Assembly: GCA_900104375.1 (NCBI GenBank)
Contig: LT629302.1
Coordinates: 372,001-436,000, forward strand
DNA length: 64,000 nucleotides
Direction: 5' to 3'
DNA from: Flavobacteriaceae bacterium MAR_2010_188
Lineage (GTDB): Bacteria; Bacteroidota; Bacteroidia; Flavobacteriales; Flavobacteriaceae
Part shown: positions 1-11,916 of the stretch, piece by piece
Layout: each line of letters opens with the position of its first letter
How positions within the stretch are numbered: position 1 is the stretch's first letter
Notes under the pieces: model-generated
Database searches by the model: none
What the model was told of the DNA's origin: nothing
The model's input: the letters and a program-made list of their open reading frames with translations, nothing else
Made by a program: the position numbers and the translations under genes

Positions 1-2749
1 CTAGGGCACCAGCTAGTTGAACAGATGGTGTGCCTACGCAAACATACTGATCAGGACCGGCATCTACTGATGCATAGTCACTAATAGTTGTTGTGAAACT
101 AGTAGAAATTGAATTCGTACAGGGGTTGCTTCTAATTAGAGAAACTGTCCTGTCACCAACGGCTGGGTTTGTAAATGCAACCGTAATTTCTCTTGTATTC
201 TGACCTGATTGAATATTGAAGCCAGATGGAACCACCCAATTATATGTTAGAACATTACTATCCTCCGAAACTGGCACACTAAACTTAACAGTCCCATTTG
301 TAGGGCAAATACCGGATGGTCCAGTAATTGTGGTGGCAGCTAACGCAGTAAAAACCTTATTAGCGATAGGAGTAGGGCTAGTTGCAGTAGTAGAGGACAA
401 ACACGGATAGTTAGATGTCATTACTACACTAACTACATCGTTTGCGGAAATTGTTCTGGTTAAAGTAGGTGATGTTGATGGCGATCCTACATCATTACCA
501 TTTACTTTCCATTGATAAGTCGGTGCAGTTCCACCGTTTGTTGGAGTTGCCGTAAAAACAACTGAAGCCCCGGTACAAATATTATTGTCCGCATCATTTG
601 AACTAATGCTAACCGAAGGAGTTAATGTGGGGTTTACAGTTACTGTAATAGGATTACTAGTAGCTGTCGTAGCGGCTAAACAAGTTGCGTTAGACGTCAT
701 TACAACGGTAACAATTGCTCCGTTAGTTAAATTTGTTGGACTAAAGTTGTTGGTTGTAGTATTTCCACCCACACTCGCACCATTAACTTTCCACTGATAA
801 TTTGGCGCACCGCCACCATTTGTTGGAGTAGCGGTAAAGCTTACGGCTGAATTAGGGCAAATAGTAGTCGGAGTTGTATTGGCAATTGTAACGGACGGAG
901 TTAATTTAGGATTTACTTTCGTTGTGATTCCATTACTTGTAACTATTGCCGAAGTAACACATCCTTCACTTGAAGTCATTTTAACGCTTACTGTCTGTCC
1001 ATCAGTTAAGCTATTTGTAGTATAAGTTGTTCCTGTACCTACCGCAGCAGTACCCACCAACCACTGATAGGTTGGAGTTGTACCTTGATTTGTTTTGGTA
1101 TCTACTGAAAAAGTTACCGAATCTCCCGAACATATCTCATTAGCAGGTGAATTAGTTGCGGCACTCGATTTAATTGTAACCGCTGGAATTAATTTTTGGG
1201 TAATGTTAATAGTTCCAGTTAAAGTTGGATCATCACATGGGCCATCAGATGTAACTGTAAATTCATGCGTTCCAACAACAGCACTTGTTCCGCTGATTGT
1301 GAATTTTTTTGTGGATGCATTATAATTGCCACTAATTCCTGAAGGTAGCGTGGAAACGAACGCTGTAGTCGCGCTACCACCTATATCATAAACTATATTG
1401 GTAATAGAAACACCCTCACATAACGTTTGAGTTACTGGTCCTGAAGCTTTATTTATAGTTGCATTACCCTGAACCGTAATGATTCCAGAAGTTGTAGCTA
1501 CTGTACAAGAATTTCCAGTAGTGGTAATGTTGTAGTTAAAAGTACCAGATGCTGAAGGATTACCTTGAATCGTTAATGTAGTTCCACTCACAGATTTACT
1601 AATTCCAGATGGAAGTCCTGTAACCGTAGCATTGGTAGCTCCTCCATCTAATGTAAAAGTAATTGGGGTTAATGCAGTGCTTATACAAACCGTCTGATCT
1701 GCCGTTCCATTCGCTGTTATGGTGTGGTTAGGGTTAACCGTAACACTTTTAGTTTCAGTTATTGGAGTACGCGGAGTTGCGCAAGGTGCAGAAGACACTA
1801 CTTCTAAACTAATATTATTTGCTACTGAAGCACTAAAACTTGTAGTTACTGAGGATGAAGTTCCACCAGAAATAGCTTCTCCATTTTTATACCATTTGTA
1901 GGTTGCTGACGTACCAACGTTTTGAGGATTTGTAATAGTGTAGGTCACGTCGGCGCCCTCACATGCCGTTGAAGGGCCAGAAATTACGAATGAAACAGGC
2001 TGTAGTGGATTAACGCTATAAGTCAATTCTTTATCCACAGAAGGAATACAGGTTGCATTGGAAGAAGTAACCACCACTTTAATTTTATCATCAGGGGATG
2101 TAAATGAGGTCAGGTTAAGAGTAGTAGATGTACTTGCAGAACCCTGTGATGTGCCATTTAGAAACCATTCATATCTCGGGTTATACCCAGACGGTAAGTT
2201 ATTTGTTGTGGCCGTAAAGGTCACCTCAGCATCCTCACAAAACGTATTGCCAGCGCTAGATGCTATGTTTACTGCTCCAGTTGTAGTGAAGTTCTGAACA
2301 TTAATCGTGGTAGTACAATCAGTTGATCCATCACTGTCGGTAACAGTCAACGTTATTGTCTTACTACCAATATCAGCGCAAGAAAAAGAGGTTTGAGAGG
2401 CGGCGAAAGATAAAGTACCATTACCTGAACTATTATCATTCAAATCAGCGGGATTTAAGGTCGCATTTCCGTTCACATCGAGAGTCAGAGTTACGGACTT
2501 ACAATTCGCAGTCAGAAGATATAAATTCTCTTCCAAACTTGAATTTCCAACAGCAACCTGCTCCGCATTAAATTCAACAATTTCCCTAATGCTTTCGGCC
2601 GAATCTAAATTCTGGTTAGTAAGTGGTGATCCATAAAGGCTGTTATGGAAACTGGTGATTTTATTTTCGTCAACAATAGAACTACCAAAACTATAGAAGG
2701 TAGTAAGTGTAAGAAGCAGTGATAAAGCGGTTATGTAAAAGTGTTTCAT
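1..2749 (-). CDS. Giant Ig/PKD-like repeat surface protein, N-terminal part (runs off the window)
   Basis: The frame is open from an ATG at 2749 down to base 1, so about 916 codons are visible and the C-terminus lies outside the window. Residues 1-22 form a signal peptide (MKHFYITALSLLLTLTTFYS). Around residues 80-150 there is a domain beginning CKSVTLTLDVNGNATL, a type seen near the N-terminus of gliding/T9SS-exported proteins of flavobacteria. The rest is a chain of Thr/Ser/Val-rich Ig- or PKD-like modules of about 85-90 residues with the recurring phrase PTYQWKVNG and paired cysteines. I infer a cell-surface or secreted adhesin exported by Sec and then T9SS, but the C-terminal sorting domain is not in view. 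No gene lies within 370 bp upstream, so it probably has its own promoter. The family is clear as repeat architecture; the ligand is unknown. Confidence 0.85.
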   Translation of the reverse strand, partial: MKHFYITALSLLLTLTTFYSFGSSIVDENKITSFHNSLYGSPLTNQNLDSAESIREIVEFNAEQVAVGNSSLEENLYLLTANCKSVTLTLDVNGNATLNPADLNDNSSGNGTLSFAASQTSFSCADIGSKTITLTVTDSDGSTDCTTTINVQNFTTTGAVNIASSAGNTFCEDAEVTFTATTNNLPSGYNPRYEWFLNGTSQGSASTSTTLNLTSFTSPDDKIKVVVTSSNATCIPSVDKELTYSVNPLQPVSFVISGPSTACEGADVTYTITNPQNVGTSATYKWYKNGEAISGGTSSSVTTSFSASVANNISLEVVSSAPCATPRTPITETKSVTVNPNHTITANGTADQTVCISTALTPITFTLDGGATNATVTGLPSGISKSVSGTTLTIQGNPSASGTFNYNITTTGNSCTVATTSGIITVQGNATINKASGPVTQTLCEGVSITNIVYDIGGSATTAFVSTLPSGISGNYNASTKKFTISGTSAVVGTHEFTVTSDGPCDDPTLTGTINITQKLIPAVTIKSSAATNSPANEICSGDSVTFSVDTKTNQGTTPTYQWLVGTAAVGTGTTYTTNSLTDGQTVSVKMTSSEGCVTSAIVTSNGITTKVNPKLTPSVTIANTTPTTICPNSAVSFTATPTNGGGAPNYQWKVNGASVGGNTTTNNFSPTNLTNGAIVTVVMTSNATCLAATTATSNPITVTVNPTLTPSVSISSNDADNNICTGASVVFTATPTNGGTAPTYQWKVNGNDVGSPSTSPTLTRTISANDVVSVVMTSNYPCLSSTTATSPTPIANKVFTALAATTITGPSGICPTNGTVKFSVPVSEDSNVLTYNWVVPSGFNIQSGQNTREITVAFTNPAVGDRTVSLIRSNPCTNSISTSFTTTISDYASVDAGPDQYVCVGTPSVQLAGAL

Positions 2750-3122
2750 TCTGACTAATTTGGTTAGGGCATATACGTTAAAAAACCTTAATTGGTTTTA
2801 TACCGAGGTTTAAAATAACTATAGAGTGAGGGATGGTGTAAAATTATAGTTAGCAAGAGGTTACAGCAAATATTATCGTTGAAATGCGGAATTCGACCAT
2901 TGAATAACTAGCATTTAATTTCACCGAAGATTGCTGCTGTTTATCTCTACTATTTGAGCATAATTTTCTATTCTTACTTTTGGTTATTAGACATAAATAT
3001 TGAACGAAGATAAATATTTATTTGATATTAACACCGATAAAGTGTATAAAAAATCCGATAAAACGGAAAATTTCAATTTTTGGATAATTGTAGGAAGATT
3101 ATATAATTGTTTTGGTTTGTCG
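2750..3122. other. Intergenic stretch with no recognisable gene
   Basis: This AT-rich stretch separates the giant repeat protein from the SGNH hydrolase. I find no open frame with family resemblance, no tRNA and no convincing hairpin with a T-run. It should hold the promoter of the repeat protein, but I could not pick out a clear -33/-7 pair. Confidence 0.5.
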
Positions 3123-3803
3123 CTAATCCAGTAATGTGTTATTTAAAATACGTTCCATAATTTTATATCCTTCCGCGTTTGGATGAACTCCATCATCACC
3201 TAAATTGGCTTTTAATCCACCTTTTTCATCAACCATTTCTGAATGATAATCAACATAAACCAAAGCTTTTTCTTGCGCCAAATCTTTTAAGAAGTTGTTC
3301 AAGGAAATCACCTTTTCAGCTGGTGCTAATCCTGGTCTCCATGGAAAGTCATAGGCGGGTAATACTGAACATAAATACACTTTAATATTATTTTGGAGCG
3401 CGAGTTCACACATAGATTGTATGTTGTCTTCTATCATCTTTTGGGTCGACGGTCCCGTATTACCCGCGATGTCGTTTATACCCGCTAAAATAACTACCGC
3501 TTTTGGATGTAAATCGATGACGTCTTGTCTAAATCTTATTAGCATTTGCGGCGTAGTTTGTCCACCAATGCCTCTATTTACAAATCCTTTATTTTGGAAA
3601 TATTCTGGTCTTTGATTGATCCAACCCTCAGTTATAGAATTTCCCATAAAAACGGTTAGGGAATCTGTCGGAAGAGAATCCATAAGTCTCGTGTTTTGTT
3701 CTTGATATCGGTTTAAATTTGGCCAATCTTGTGCGTACATAAAAGTTGTTAGGCTGAAGAATATAAGTGCACTGATAATATTGTGGATTTTTGTTGAAGA
3801 CAT
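3123..3803 (-). CDS. SGNH/GDSL-family esterase or lipase, secreted
   Basis: This 226-residue protein has a signal peptide ending near residue 25 (FMYAQ), so it should act in the periplasm or outside the cell. The four SGNH blocks are all present: Ser56 in FMGNSITEG, Gly80 in GIGGQ, Asn110 in AGIND, and the Asp204/His207 pair in DGVHPN. That is a complete catalytic set for hydrolysing ester bonds, commonly acetyl groups on glycans or lysophospholipids in this family. The best subgroup match by eye is the bacterial GDSL lipase/acylhydrolase group that includes platelet-activating-factor acetylhydrolase-like proteins. The substrate cannot be read from sequence. It stands alone, with more than 300 bp on each side. 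Confidence 0.88.
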   Translation of the reverse strand: MSSTKIHNIISALIFFSLTTFMYAQDWPNLNRYQEQNTRLMDSLPTDSLTVFMGNSITEGWINQRPEYFQNKGFVNRGIGGQTTPQMLIRFRQDVIDLHPKAVVILAGINDIAGNTGPSTQKMIEDNIQSMCELALQNNIKVYLCSVLPAYDFPWRPGLAPAEKVISLNNFLKDLAQEKALVYVDYHSEMVDEKGGLKANLGDDGVHPNAEGYKIMERILNNTLLD

Positions 3804-4137
3804 CTCTCAATCGATTTTGATTATCTGATTAAATTTCGCTCTCACGATGATATCCTATAGGACTTTAAATTTAGCGGCGTATACAATTGTAATGAGAGTA
3901 CTTTTTATGTTAGTATAAATATAGCGATTCTGGTAATTAATTTTTGTTTCCAATTTACCTAGAAAATCAAACCTCCTTTTCTTTATTTGTATGACATTGA
4001 AAGATTCTTTTCTTAAAATACCGTTTCAATCGGAATAATAAAAGAACGAATCAAATGAATTGGGTTATATGTAATATGGTAAAGACAAAAAAAAATGCCA
4101 ACAAACCGTGTTTAATTCAGAATAATTATAGAAGAAT
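3804..4137. other. Intergenic stretch with no recognisable gene
   Basis: The bases between the SGNH esterase and the alpha/beta hydrolase are AT-rich and contain no frame that resembles a protein family, no tRNA and no strong terminator. It should contain the promoter of the esterase. Confidence 0.5.
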
Positions 4138-4890
4138 CTATTGATTTTTTTCTATAAATTGTTTAATGGTTGTGGCCAATTTTTTCGGTCTCTCTAATGG
4201 AAGTAAGTGTCCAGATTTTTTTATGACTTTGAGTTGGTGATTTTTGATATTTGGTAATACTTCACTATAAATACTATCAATTGGAATAATCGGATCCTTC
4301 TCAGATGCGATAACAAAGGTTAGAATTTTCATCGAATCGATTGCCTTCGAAATATTATTCACCATTCCTTTTTCTACCCACCATTTCCAAGTTTTTTCTT
4401 CAACCTCAAGATTTGTGCTAATGGCCATTTCTAATTTATCGCCGCTTAGTTTTTTTACGGTCGCCTTATCAACACTGTTTTCAGAATCTTTTCTATCTGG
4501 CAGCTCCAACATCTTCGAGCGATCTTTATCGCTCATTTTTTCAACGGTTGGAGGCGAAGGGCAAACTAGAATAAGAGCGTTAGGTAGGCCACGTTTCATA
4601 TTACTTACTGCTGCTAAAATCAATTTAGCGCTCATAGAATGTCCGACTAAATAATATTCAGTTAGACCTAAATGCGCCATAAAATCTTTAAGGTATTCTG
4701 AAAATGTTTTGATTGATGGACTTTTAAACGCACGGGTGTTGCCAAAACCAGGCAAGGTGAGTGCGATAATGGTAAAATCCTTTTTAAGAAACTCAATGGT
4801 CCAGTCCCAACTTTTAGCGCTCCCGCCAAAGTAATGAAGCAGAATAATGGTTTGATCACCGTCACCAAATTTTTCGTAATTGTATTCCAT
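4138..4890 (-). CDS. Alpha/beta hydrolase
   Basis: The 250-residue protein shows the alpha/beta-hydrolase fold markers in order: an oxyanion-hole strand HYFGGS (residues 19-24, HY in place of the usual HG), the nucleophile elbow GHSMS with Ser85, the acid Asp199 in SEKDPIIP, and the base His228 in SGHLLPLERP. There is no signal peptide, so it is probably cytoplasmic. The family includes esterases, C-C bond hydrolases and haloperoxidase-like enzymes, and the substrate cannot be assigned. It is transcribed away from the SDR gene, leaving a 195-bp divergent intergenic region that must hold both promoters. Confidence 0.88.
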   Translation of the reverse strand: MEYNYEKFGDGDQTIILLHYFGGSAKSWDWTIEFLKKDFTIIALTLPGFGNTRAFKSPSIKTFSEYLKDFMAHLGLTEYYLVGHSMSAKLILAAVSNMKRGLPNALILVCPSPPTVEKMSDKDRSKMLELPDRKDSENSVDKATVKKLSGDKLEMAISTNLEVEEKTWKWWVEKGMVNNISKAIDSMKILTFVIASEKDPIIPIDSIYSEVLPNIKNHQLKVIKKSGHLLPLERPKKLATTIKQFIEKNQ

Positions 4891-5085
4891 AAATTATCAC
4901 ATTATCAAATTAACTAGACTAAAATCTGAAGAAGTTATAAAGATAACATGAAGTTAATTAAATGGATAACAGTGACTTCAGAATGTATTCAGTTAATAGT
5001 AAATATACCATTTTACTAGTTTTGAACAACATTGGATGAAAAGTAAAAATCATTCTTAAATGCTATAGTAACTAAAAAAAGAAAA

Positions 5086-5904
5086 ATGGATTTAAAGATT
5101 AAAGGAAAAACTGCCTTAATTACTGGCGGTGATTCAGGTTTAGGACTAGAAACTGCAAAGTTTTTGGTAAAAGAAGGAGTGAATGTCATTTTATCGGACA
5201 AGGATGATGACCAAGGTTTAAAGGATGCGGTTAAGGAAGTCGAAAAAGATTGTGTTGATGGATGTGAAGTTGTTGGATGGGCTGCAGATATTTCAAATGA
5301 TAAAGAGGTAATCGCCTTAGCGGACAAAATCGAAAAGAAATTCGGCGGGGCGCATATTATATTTCATTCTGCCGGCGCTCGTGGAGCTGCCGATGATTTT
5401 TTAAAATTGACCGATGAGGATTGGATGAAAACCATTGATGTCGATTTAATGGGGGCTGTGAGAGTTGCCCGTGCTTTTATTCCTCAGATGCAAAAATTAA
5501 ATTGGGGAAGAATGATTATGGTAGCTTCAGAAAATGCATTCCAGCCTTATGTTGAAGAAAGTCCATATAACGCATGTAAAGCTGCTATTATAAATCTTTC
5601 AAAATGTTTATCTAGGTCTTATTCCAAAGAAAATATTTTATTTAATTGTATCTCGCCGGCATACATTAAGACGCCGATGACCGATGCAATGATGGAAGAT
5701 TTGGCAGAAGAAAGAGGTACATCTGTTGATGAAGCAGTAAAATGGTTCGTCAAAAATAAAAGACCGCATATCGCGATGGAAAGAAGAGGGAGACCAGAAG
5801 AAGTCGCTTCCATGGTTGCATTTTTATGCTCAGAACATGCCAGTTATATAAATGGTTCTAATATAAGAATAGATGGTGGTGCGGTAGAAAGTGCTTTCGG
5901 ATAG
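5086..5904 (+). CDS. Short-chain dehydrogenase/reductase (SDR) oxidoreductase
   Basis: This 272-residue classical SDR has the nucleotide-binding motif TGGDSGLG (residues 13-20), an Asp68 contacting the adenine, HSAG at 94-97 where most members have NNAG, and the catalytic Ser148, Tyr161 and Lys165 in the YxxxK arrangement. The C-terminus has the usual NGSNIRIDGG segment. Asp38 at the end of the second strand suggests a preference for NAD(H) over NADP(H). The substrate is unknown. The gene ends 31 bp before a strong intrinsic terminator, so it is probably a single-gene unit. Confidence 0.9.
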   Translation: MDLKIKGKTALITGGDSGLGLETAKFLVKEGVNVILSDKDDDQGLKDAVKEVEKDCVDGCEVVGWAADISNDKEVIALADKIEKKFGGAHIIFHSAGARGAADDFLKLTDEDWMKTIDVDLMGAVRVARAFIPQMQKLNWGRMIMVASENAFQPYVEESPYNACKAAIINLSKCLSRSYSKENILFNCISPAYIKTPMTDAMMEDLAEERGTSVDEAVKWFVKNKRPHIAMERRGRPEEVASMVAFLCSEHASYINGSNIRIDGGAVESAFG

Positions 5905-5934
5905 AATTAAAACACATAAAAGAATTTTTGCAAC

Positions 5935-5970
5935 AAGGTCAGGGAGATTTTCTTCCTGACCTTTTTTTAT
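5935..5970 (+). terminator. Intrinsic terminator after the SDR gene
   Basis: A 10-bp stem (left arm 5936-5945, right arm 5953-5962, one G-T pair) closes a 7-base loop and is followed by a run of T. Confidence 0.88.
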
Positions 5971-6205
5971 TGAGCGATTCCTGCGAACGATTATTTGATG
6001 CGGGTTCAAATTATTTTAACTGTATTAACCGTATCTCAAGGGCGATAATTAAAAATCTAATTTGAATTGTAAATCCTCCAATTTAGAAGCTTTAGCTACC
6101 CAAAATATATGCATCAATAAGTTTTATAAATAACTACATTAAAACTTGAAATTTCAATACCCGCTTAGAACTTAATGATTATTGTATTTTGGAGTTCTAA
6201 CGTAA

Positions 6206-8476
<2,271 letters not shown>

Positions 8477-8494
8477 TCTAGAACATTTTAATAT

Positions 8495-8530
8495 CAAAAG
8501 CGCTCCAATTTTTTGGGGCGCTTTTTTTTT
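8495..8530 (+). terminator. Intrinsic terminator after katG
   Basis: An 11-bp stem with a GCGC core (left arm 8496-8506, right arm 8515-8525) and an 8-base loop is followed by a long T run. Confidence 0.9.
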
Positions 8531-8658
8531 ATGTTTTGTTGAATACAGTTCCTTTAATAGTCTCAAAACCTTTGTGTTGAACCTTTATCATAGCATTTAA
8601 AATTATATATGATATAGGGCAGAAGTAATACAATGTAAATTACTTTGTTTTGATAAAA

Positions 8659-9198
8659 TTATGGTTTCAATTTTTTCCCGATTTTAAGAATAGTGTTCCA
8701 ATTTCTGGTGGTGATGTCCTTACCATAAAATCTCTCTAAAGCTTCCATCGCTTTTGGCGTCTTAGAGAGAGAAAGGTCTAGAACACTCATTACGGTATCA
8801 TTTTTTTGTAACAGAATTTTATACGATCCATCTTCACTCTTCCATGGCAGTGTGATTTCTGGCTTAACTGCGAATCTTAAGAATGAGGTATATAAACGGA
8901 TGTCTTTGGTGATGACGATTTCTTTAAAAGGTGAATCTTCAATTAATTGAAAAATAAATTCGGCTTTTCGAACGAGGGTGGGAATCTTAAATCCGAAGTG
9001 ACTTTCTAAACTTTCAGAAATAGTACTTTCAAGAAATTCAGTTTCAGAATTTTTCGCTTCAAAAATGATGTTACCCGAGTTCAAGATAGTTTCAACATTT
9101 TTAAACTTTAGATTCAACATCAATTCTTAAAGTTCGGACATCGCTACTTTATGGTGACCTCCAACATTAATTCCTCTTAAAAATGCTACAAACTTCAT
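8659..9198 (-). pseudogene. DUF1697 family gene with one in-frame stop codon
   Basis: Reading from the ATG at 9198 gives MKFVAFLRGINVGGHHKVAM, the hallmark N-terminus of DUF1697 proteins, but codon 24 is TAA (9127-9129). After it the same frame continues with the expected family sequence (ETILNSGNIIFEAKN) to the stop at 8659. The total of 179 codons matches the normal family length. A single A-to-T change from AAA (Lys) would explain the stop. A shortened 154-residue product could start at a TTG at 9123 but would lack the conserved N-terminal strand. The function of DUF1697 is unknown. The alternatives are a real nonsense mutation or a sequencing error. Confidence 0.85.
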
Positions 9199-9398
9199 AT
9201 CAATAGTTTAAGATCAGAACAAAGTTTTTCCTCTTCAAAATACTACATTTATTTGACTAAAAAGGTGTATGCAATTTTGGTATTTAGGAGCTCTAGCTTA
9301 ACAACTGCTTAATATTTTTATCCTTTACTCAACCTAATCATAAAACTTGTTATCCATAGCCTTTATTTGATTATGTTTGTTCCTAAATTATTCAATAG

Positions 9399-9827
9399 AT
9401 GTCAAAAAATGGTCCTATCATTATTATAGACGATGATGAAGATGATGCTGATATGTATAAAAGCATTATCAGAGATTTAGGCATTACCAATAAATTTATT
9501 TCGTTTCAAAATACCGATGAAGCACTCAGCTATTTAATAGAAACTAAGGATGTTGTATTCTCAATTTTATGTGATATTAATATTCCAGGGACAAGCGGGC
9601 TACAATTTAAAAGAAACATAAAAAATAATCCGGAACTTAAGAAAAAGATGATACCATTTATGTTCTTTTCAACAGCCGTTAATGAAAAAGATGTAAATGA
9701 AGCTTTTAACGAAATGACGGTTCAAGGCTTTTTTAGAAAACCAGCAGATTATTCTGAACTAAAATCAATGTTAGCAGCCATCTTTAATTATTGGAGATTA
9801 AGCTGTCATCCAAATAGTTTAAAATAG
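9399..9827 (+). CDS. Single-domain response regulator (CheY-like receiver)
   Basis: The 142-residue protein is one receiver domain with no output domain. The acidic pocket is Asp11-Asp13, the phosphoacceptor is Asp59 in LCDINIPG, the switch residues are Ser91/Thr92 in FFSTA, and Lys114 lies in FRKPADY. Such lone receivers in flavobacteria usually pass phosphate in phosphorelays or bind partner proteins. No histidine kinase is adjacent, so its partner must be elsewhere. It stands alone between a pseudogene and a convergent small membrane-protein gene. Confidence 0.9.
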   Translation: MSKNGPIIIIDDDEDDADMYKSIIRDLGITNKFISFQNTDEALSYLIETKDVVFSILCDINIPGTSGLQFKRNIKNNPELKKKMIPFMFFSTAVNEKDVNEAFNEMTVQGFFRKPADYSELKSMLAAIFNYWRLSCHPNSLK

Positions 9828-9882
9828 CTTGCCAGCCCTTTAATCAACTCGTTTTAATCCATTATAACGCTAGAGCATTTCT

Positions 9883-10038
9883 TTAGGCTCTTGACTTGGT
9901 TAGAAAGTTATAGATTAGCAGAATTGCGGCAACCACTAAAAGAATGTGGATGACACCTCCCATCACTTTAAAAACAAGAAATCCCAAAACCCAACCTACT
10001 ACGAGGATTAAAAACACTATCCAGAGTATACTTTTCAT
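9883..10038 (-). CDS. Small two-helix membrane protein (lmo0937-like)
   Basis: This 51-residue frame starts MKSILWIVFLILVVGWVLGF and ends FLTKSRA. It contains two hydrophobic helices (about residues 4-23 and 30-45) joined by a short Gly-rich turn (MGG). The length and the pattern MKSILW...GF...GG..HILL.V match the small inner-membrane proteins annotated as lmo0937 family in many Bacteroidota. Their function is unknown; they often appear in envelope-stress settings. The gene is converging with the receiver gene, 55 bp away. Confidence 0.8.
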   Translation of the reverse strand: MKSILWIVFLILVVGWVLGFLVFKVMGGVIHILLVVAAILLIYNFLTKSRA

Positions 10039-10207
10039 CTTAATTTATTTAGATTAATTAATACAAGGTAGAAAAACCTTCTTAATTGAATGTTATAAAA
10101 TTTTGTTGTTTAATTATATTTTTAACTCATTTGAAAAATTTCATGAGTTAACTTTTCTTATAGCTTTGTAGAAATCATCTTTAACTGAACCTATTCAATT
10201 ACCCAAT

Positions 10208-11224
10208 CTATTGCTTAGATAAAGGATATGAGTTTACTCCGGTAAAGGTGATTTTTACAGGTTTTATCCGTCCGTTTTCATCAAATTCCATTTCTTCTAT
10301 ACAGGTCTCACGAGAATTTCTGTCCGTCTCGTTTAGAGGTCTGCGGTGATACACCATAAAATATTTATCGGTTCCCTCGGGATGCATCACACTATGATGA
10401 CCCGCAGCAGTGGCAACCTCCATGTCTTGTTGTAGAATTTTACCGACTCTTTCAAACGGTCCAAAAGGAGAATCGCTAATGGCGTAGGCCACACTATAAT
10501 CAGGACCTGTCCAACCACCTTCTGACCACATAAAATAATATTTGCCATCCTTTATAAACATAAAAGGCCCTTCAACATAGTTTTCTGGGGTTATTTCTTT
10601 AAATATCGTTCCATCTTCAAAAGGAATAAAGCCGGTAAAATCATAATTCAATTTAGCGATATTACAATGCTTCCAGCCGCCGTAAATAAGATAGTGACTG
10701 CCATCGGCATCCTTAAAAACAAATTGGTCAATTGGTTGCGCTCCATTATAGAATTTATCCACTAGAGGTTTACCTAAATAATCCTGAAATGGTCCAGATG
10801 GTTTTTGGCTCACTGCTACGCCGATACCTCCGAACTGATTGTTGTTTTGAATATCATTAGCGCCGAAAAACAAAAAGTATTTGCTGTCCTTTTTTATAAT
10901 AGATGGAGCCCAAATGGCGCTGTCTGCCCATTTTATATTGGAGGTATCCATAATTCTTTCGTGTTTTTCCCAGTTGACTAAATCTTTAGAAGAAAATGCA
11001 TCAAATAAAACCTGCTGAGCATATGGAGCAGAGAAAGTGGGATAAATCCAATAGGTGTCATCGAAAATGATTCCCTCGGGGTCGGCGTACCACCCTGAAA
11101 AAACGGGATTATTATTTTCTACAACGACTTCAGAATCCACCTTGTCTTCAATCTTTTGGTCATTTTGATCACTTTTACATGATAGCATTAAAGTCAGCAA
11201 AAGTGAAAGAAGTGTGTACTTCAT
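10208..11224 (-). CDS. Glycoside hydrolase family 43 lipoprotein
   Basis: The 338-residue protein starts with a lipoprotein signal (LMLSC, Cys16), so it is anchored in a membrane facing the periplasm or outside. The five-blade propeller of GH43 is supported by Asp48 in WYADPEG (general base), Asp166 in QPIDQF (pKa modulator) and Glu218 in YVEGPFMF (general acid). The family cleaves alpha-L-arabinose or beta-D-xylose from plant or algal polysaccharides. It is the last gene of a probable three-gene minus-strand unit behind the DinB-like and ThuA genes, 52 bp after the former. No SusC/SusD pair is in view, so the glycan target is open. Confidence 0.9.
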   Translation of the reverse strand: MKYTLLSLLLTLMLSCKSDQNDQKIEDKVDSEVVVENNNPVFSGWYADPEGIIFDDTYWIYPTFSAPYAQQVLFDAFSSKDLVNWEKHERIMDTSNIKWADSAIWAPSIIKKDSKYFLFFGANDIQNNNQFGGIGVAVSQKPSGPFQDYLGKPLVDKFYNGAQPIDQFVFKDADGSHYLIYGGWKHCNIAKLNYDFTGFIPFEDGTIFKEITPENYVEGPFMFIKDGKYYFMWSEGGWTGPDYSVAYAISDSPFGPFERVGKILQQDMEVATAAGHHSVMHPEGTDKYFMVYHRRPLNETDRNSRETCIEEMEFDENGRIKPVKITFTGVNSYPLSKQ

Positions 11225-11276
11225 TAGATCGAGTTGTTTTTATGTTGGTTTGTGCATAGCGCTAGACTAATTTACA

Positions 11277-11834
11277 TTATATAATATCATCTGTAAAATG
11301 TCCTCCATGTTTTCCTTTGGCGAATTTATCCTGATTAAAATCTTTCGATTTCCCTTTTGGAATAGATAGACTTTCCCAATGATTTGCCTTTATCATCCGT
11401 GCGATATATACAATCTGCCCAACGTGATACGCATAATGTGCCATCTGTCGATTAACGGCATCAACTATAGAATGCTTTTGATTACGGATATATATCTCAG
11501 TTGAAAAATTTTCTATTGTAACAGTATTTAAAGCATCGAAAAGACATCTCCAGGCTTCTTCCCATTTTTCTAAAAGCTCGGTTTTACTTGAGATAATGTC
11601 TTCAAATTCAACATCTCTATTTCGCCATTCTTTCTCGCCATCTGCAATGAGAAAATCGGTCCAGCGAGATTTCATGTTTCCGTGAAGATGATTTACAATG
11701 ATGGCAATAGAATTTGATTCAGCATTAAACTGCCAAAACAAATCGGCATCCTTAAGTTGACCAAAAGCTTTTGCGCCTAAGGATTTATAATATTCAAATT
11801 GCTTTTTGGTGGTTTCTAAAAATTCTAGCTCCAT
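11277..11834 (-). CDS. DUF1572 protein of the DinB-like four-helix superfamily
   Basis: This 185-residue protein matches DUF1572 in length and pattern. Metal-binding histidines of the DinB/YfiT fold are visible in VNHLHGN and in HYAYHVGQIVY. The fold carries thiol-dependent transferases and detoxifying enzymes, but no activity is established for DUF1572. It sits between the ThuA gene (82 bp upstream) and the GH43 gene (52 bp downstream) on the same strand, so co-transcription is likely. Confidence 0.85.
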   Translation of the reverse strand: MELEFLETTKKQFEYYKSLGAKAFGQLKDADLFWQFNAESNSIAIIVNHLHGNMKSRWTDFLIADGEKEWRNRDVEFEDIISSKTELLEKWEEAWRCLFDALNTVTIENFSTEIYIRNQKHSIVDAVNRQMAHYAYHVGQIVYIARMIKANHWESLSIPKGKSKDFNQDKFAKGKHGGHFTDDII

Positions 11835-11916
11835 AGAAAACGAATTATAAATGTTGAAAGAAAGAGTCTTAATCTTTCCAAGGTTTCAAGTTGAAAAAAC
11901 AATTTTCTTTTCAGAA

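Noticed and set aside
216-2571. Six plus-strand open frames opposite the left-edge repeat protein
   Set aside because: They lie in register with the minus-strand frame, which is open for 916 codons with a signal peptide and a clear family character.
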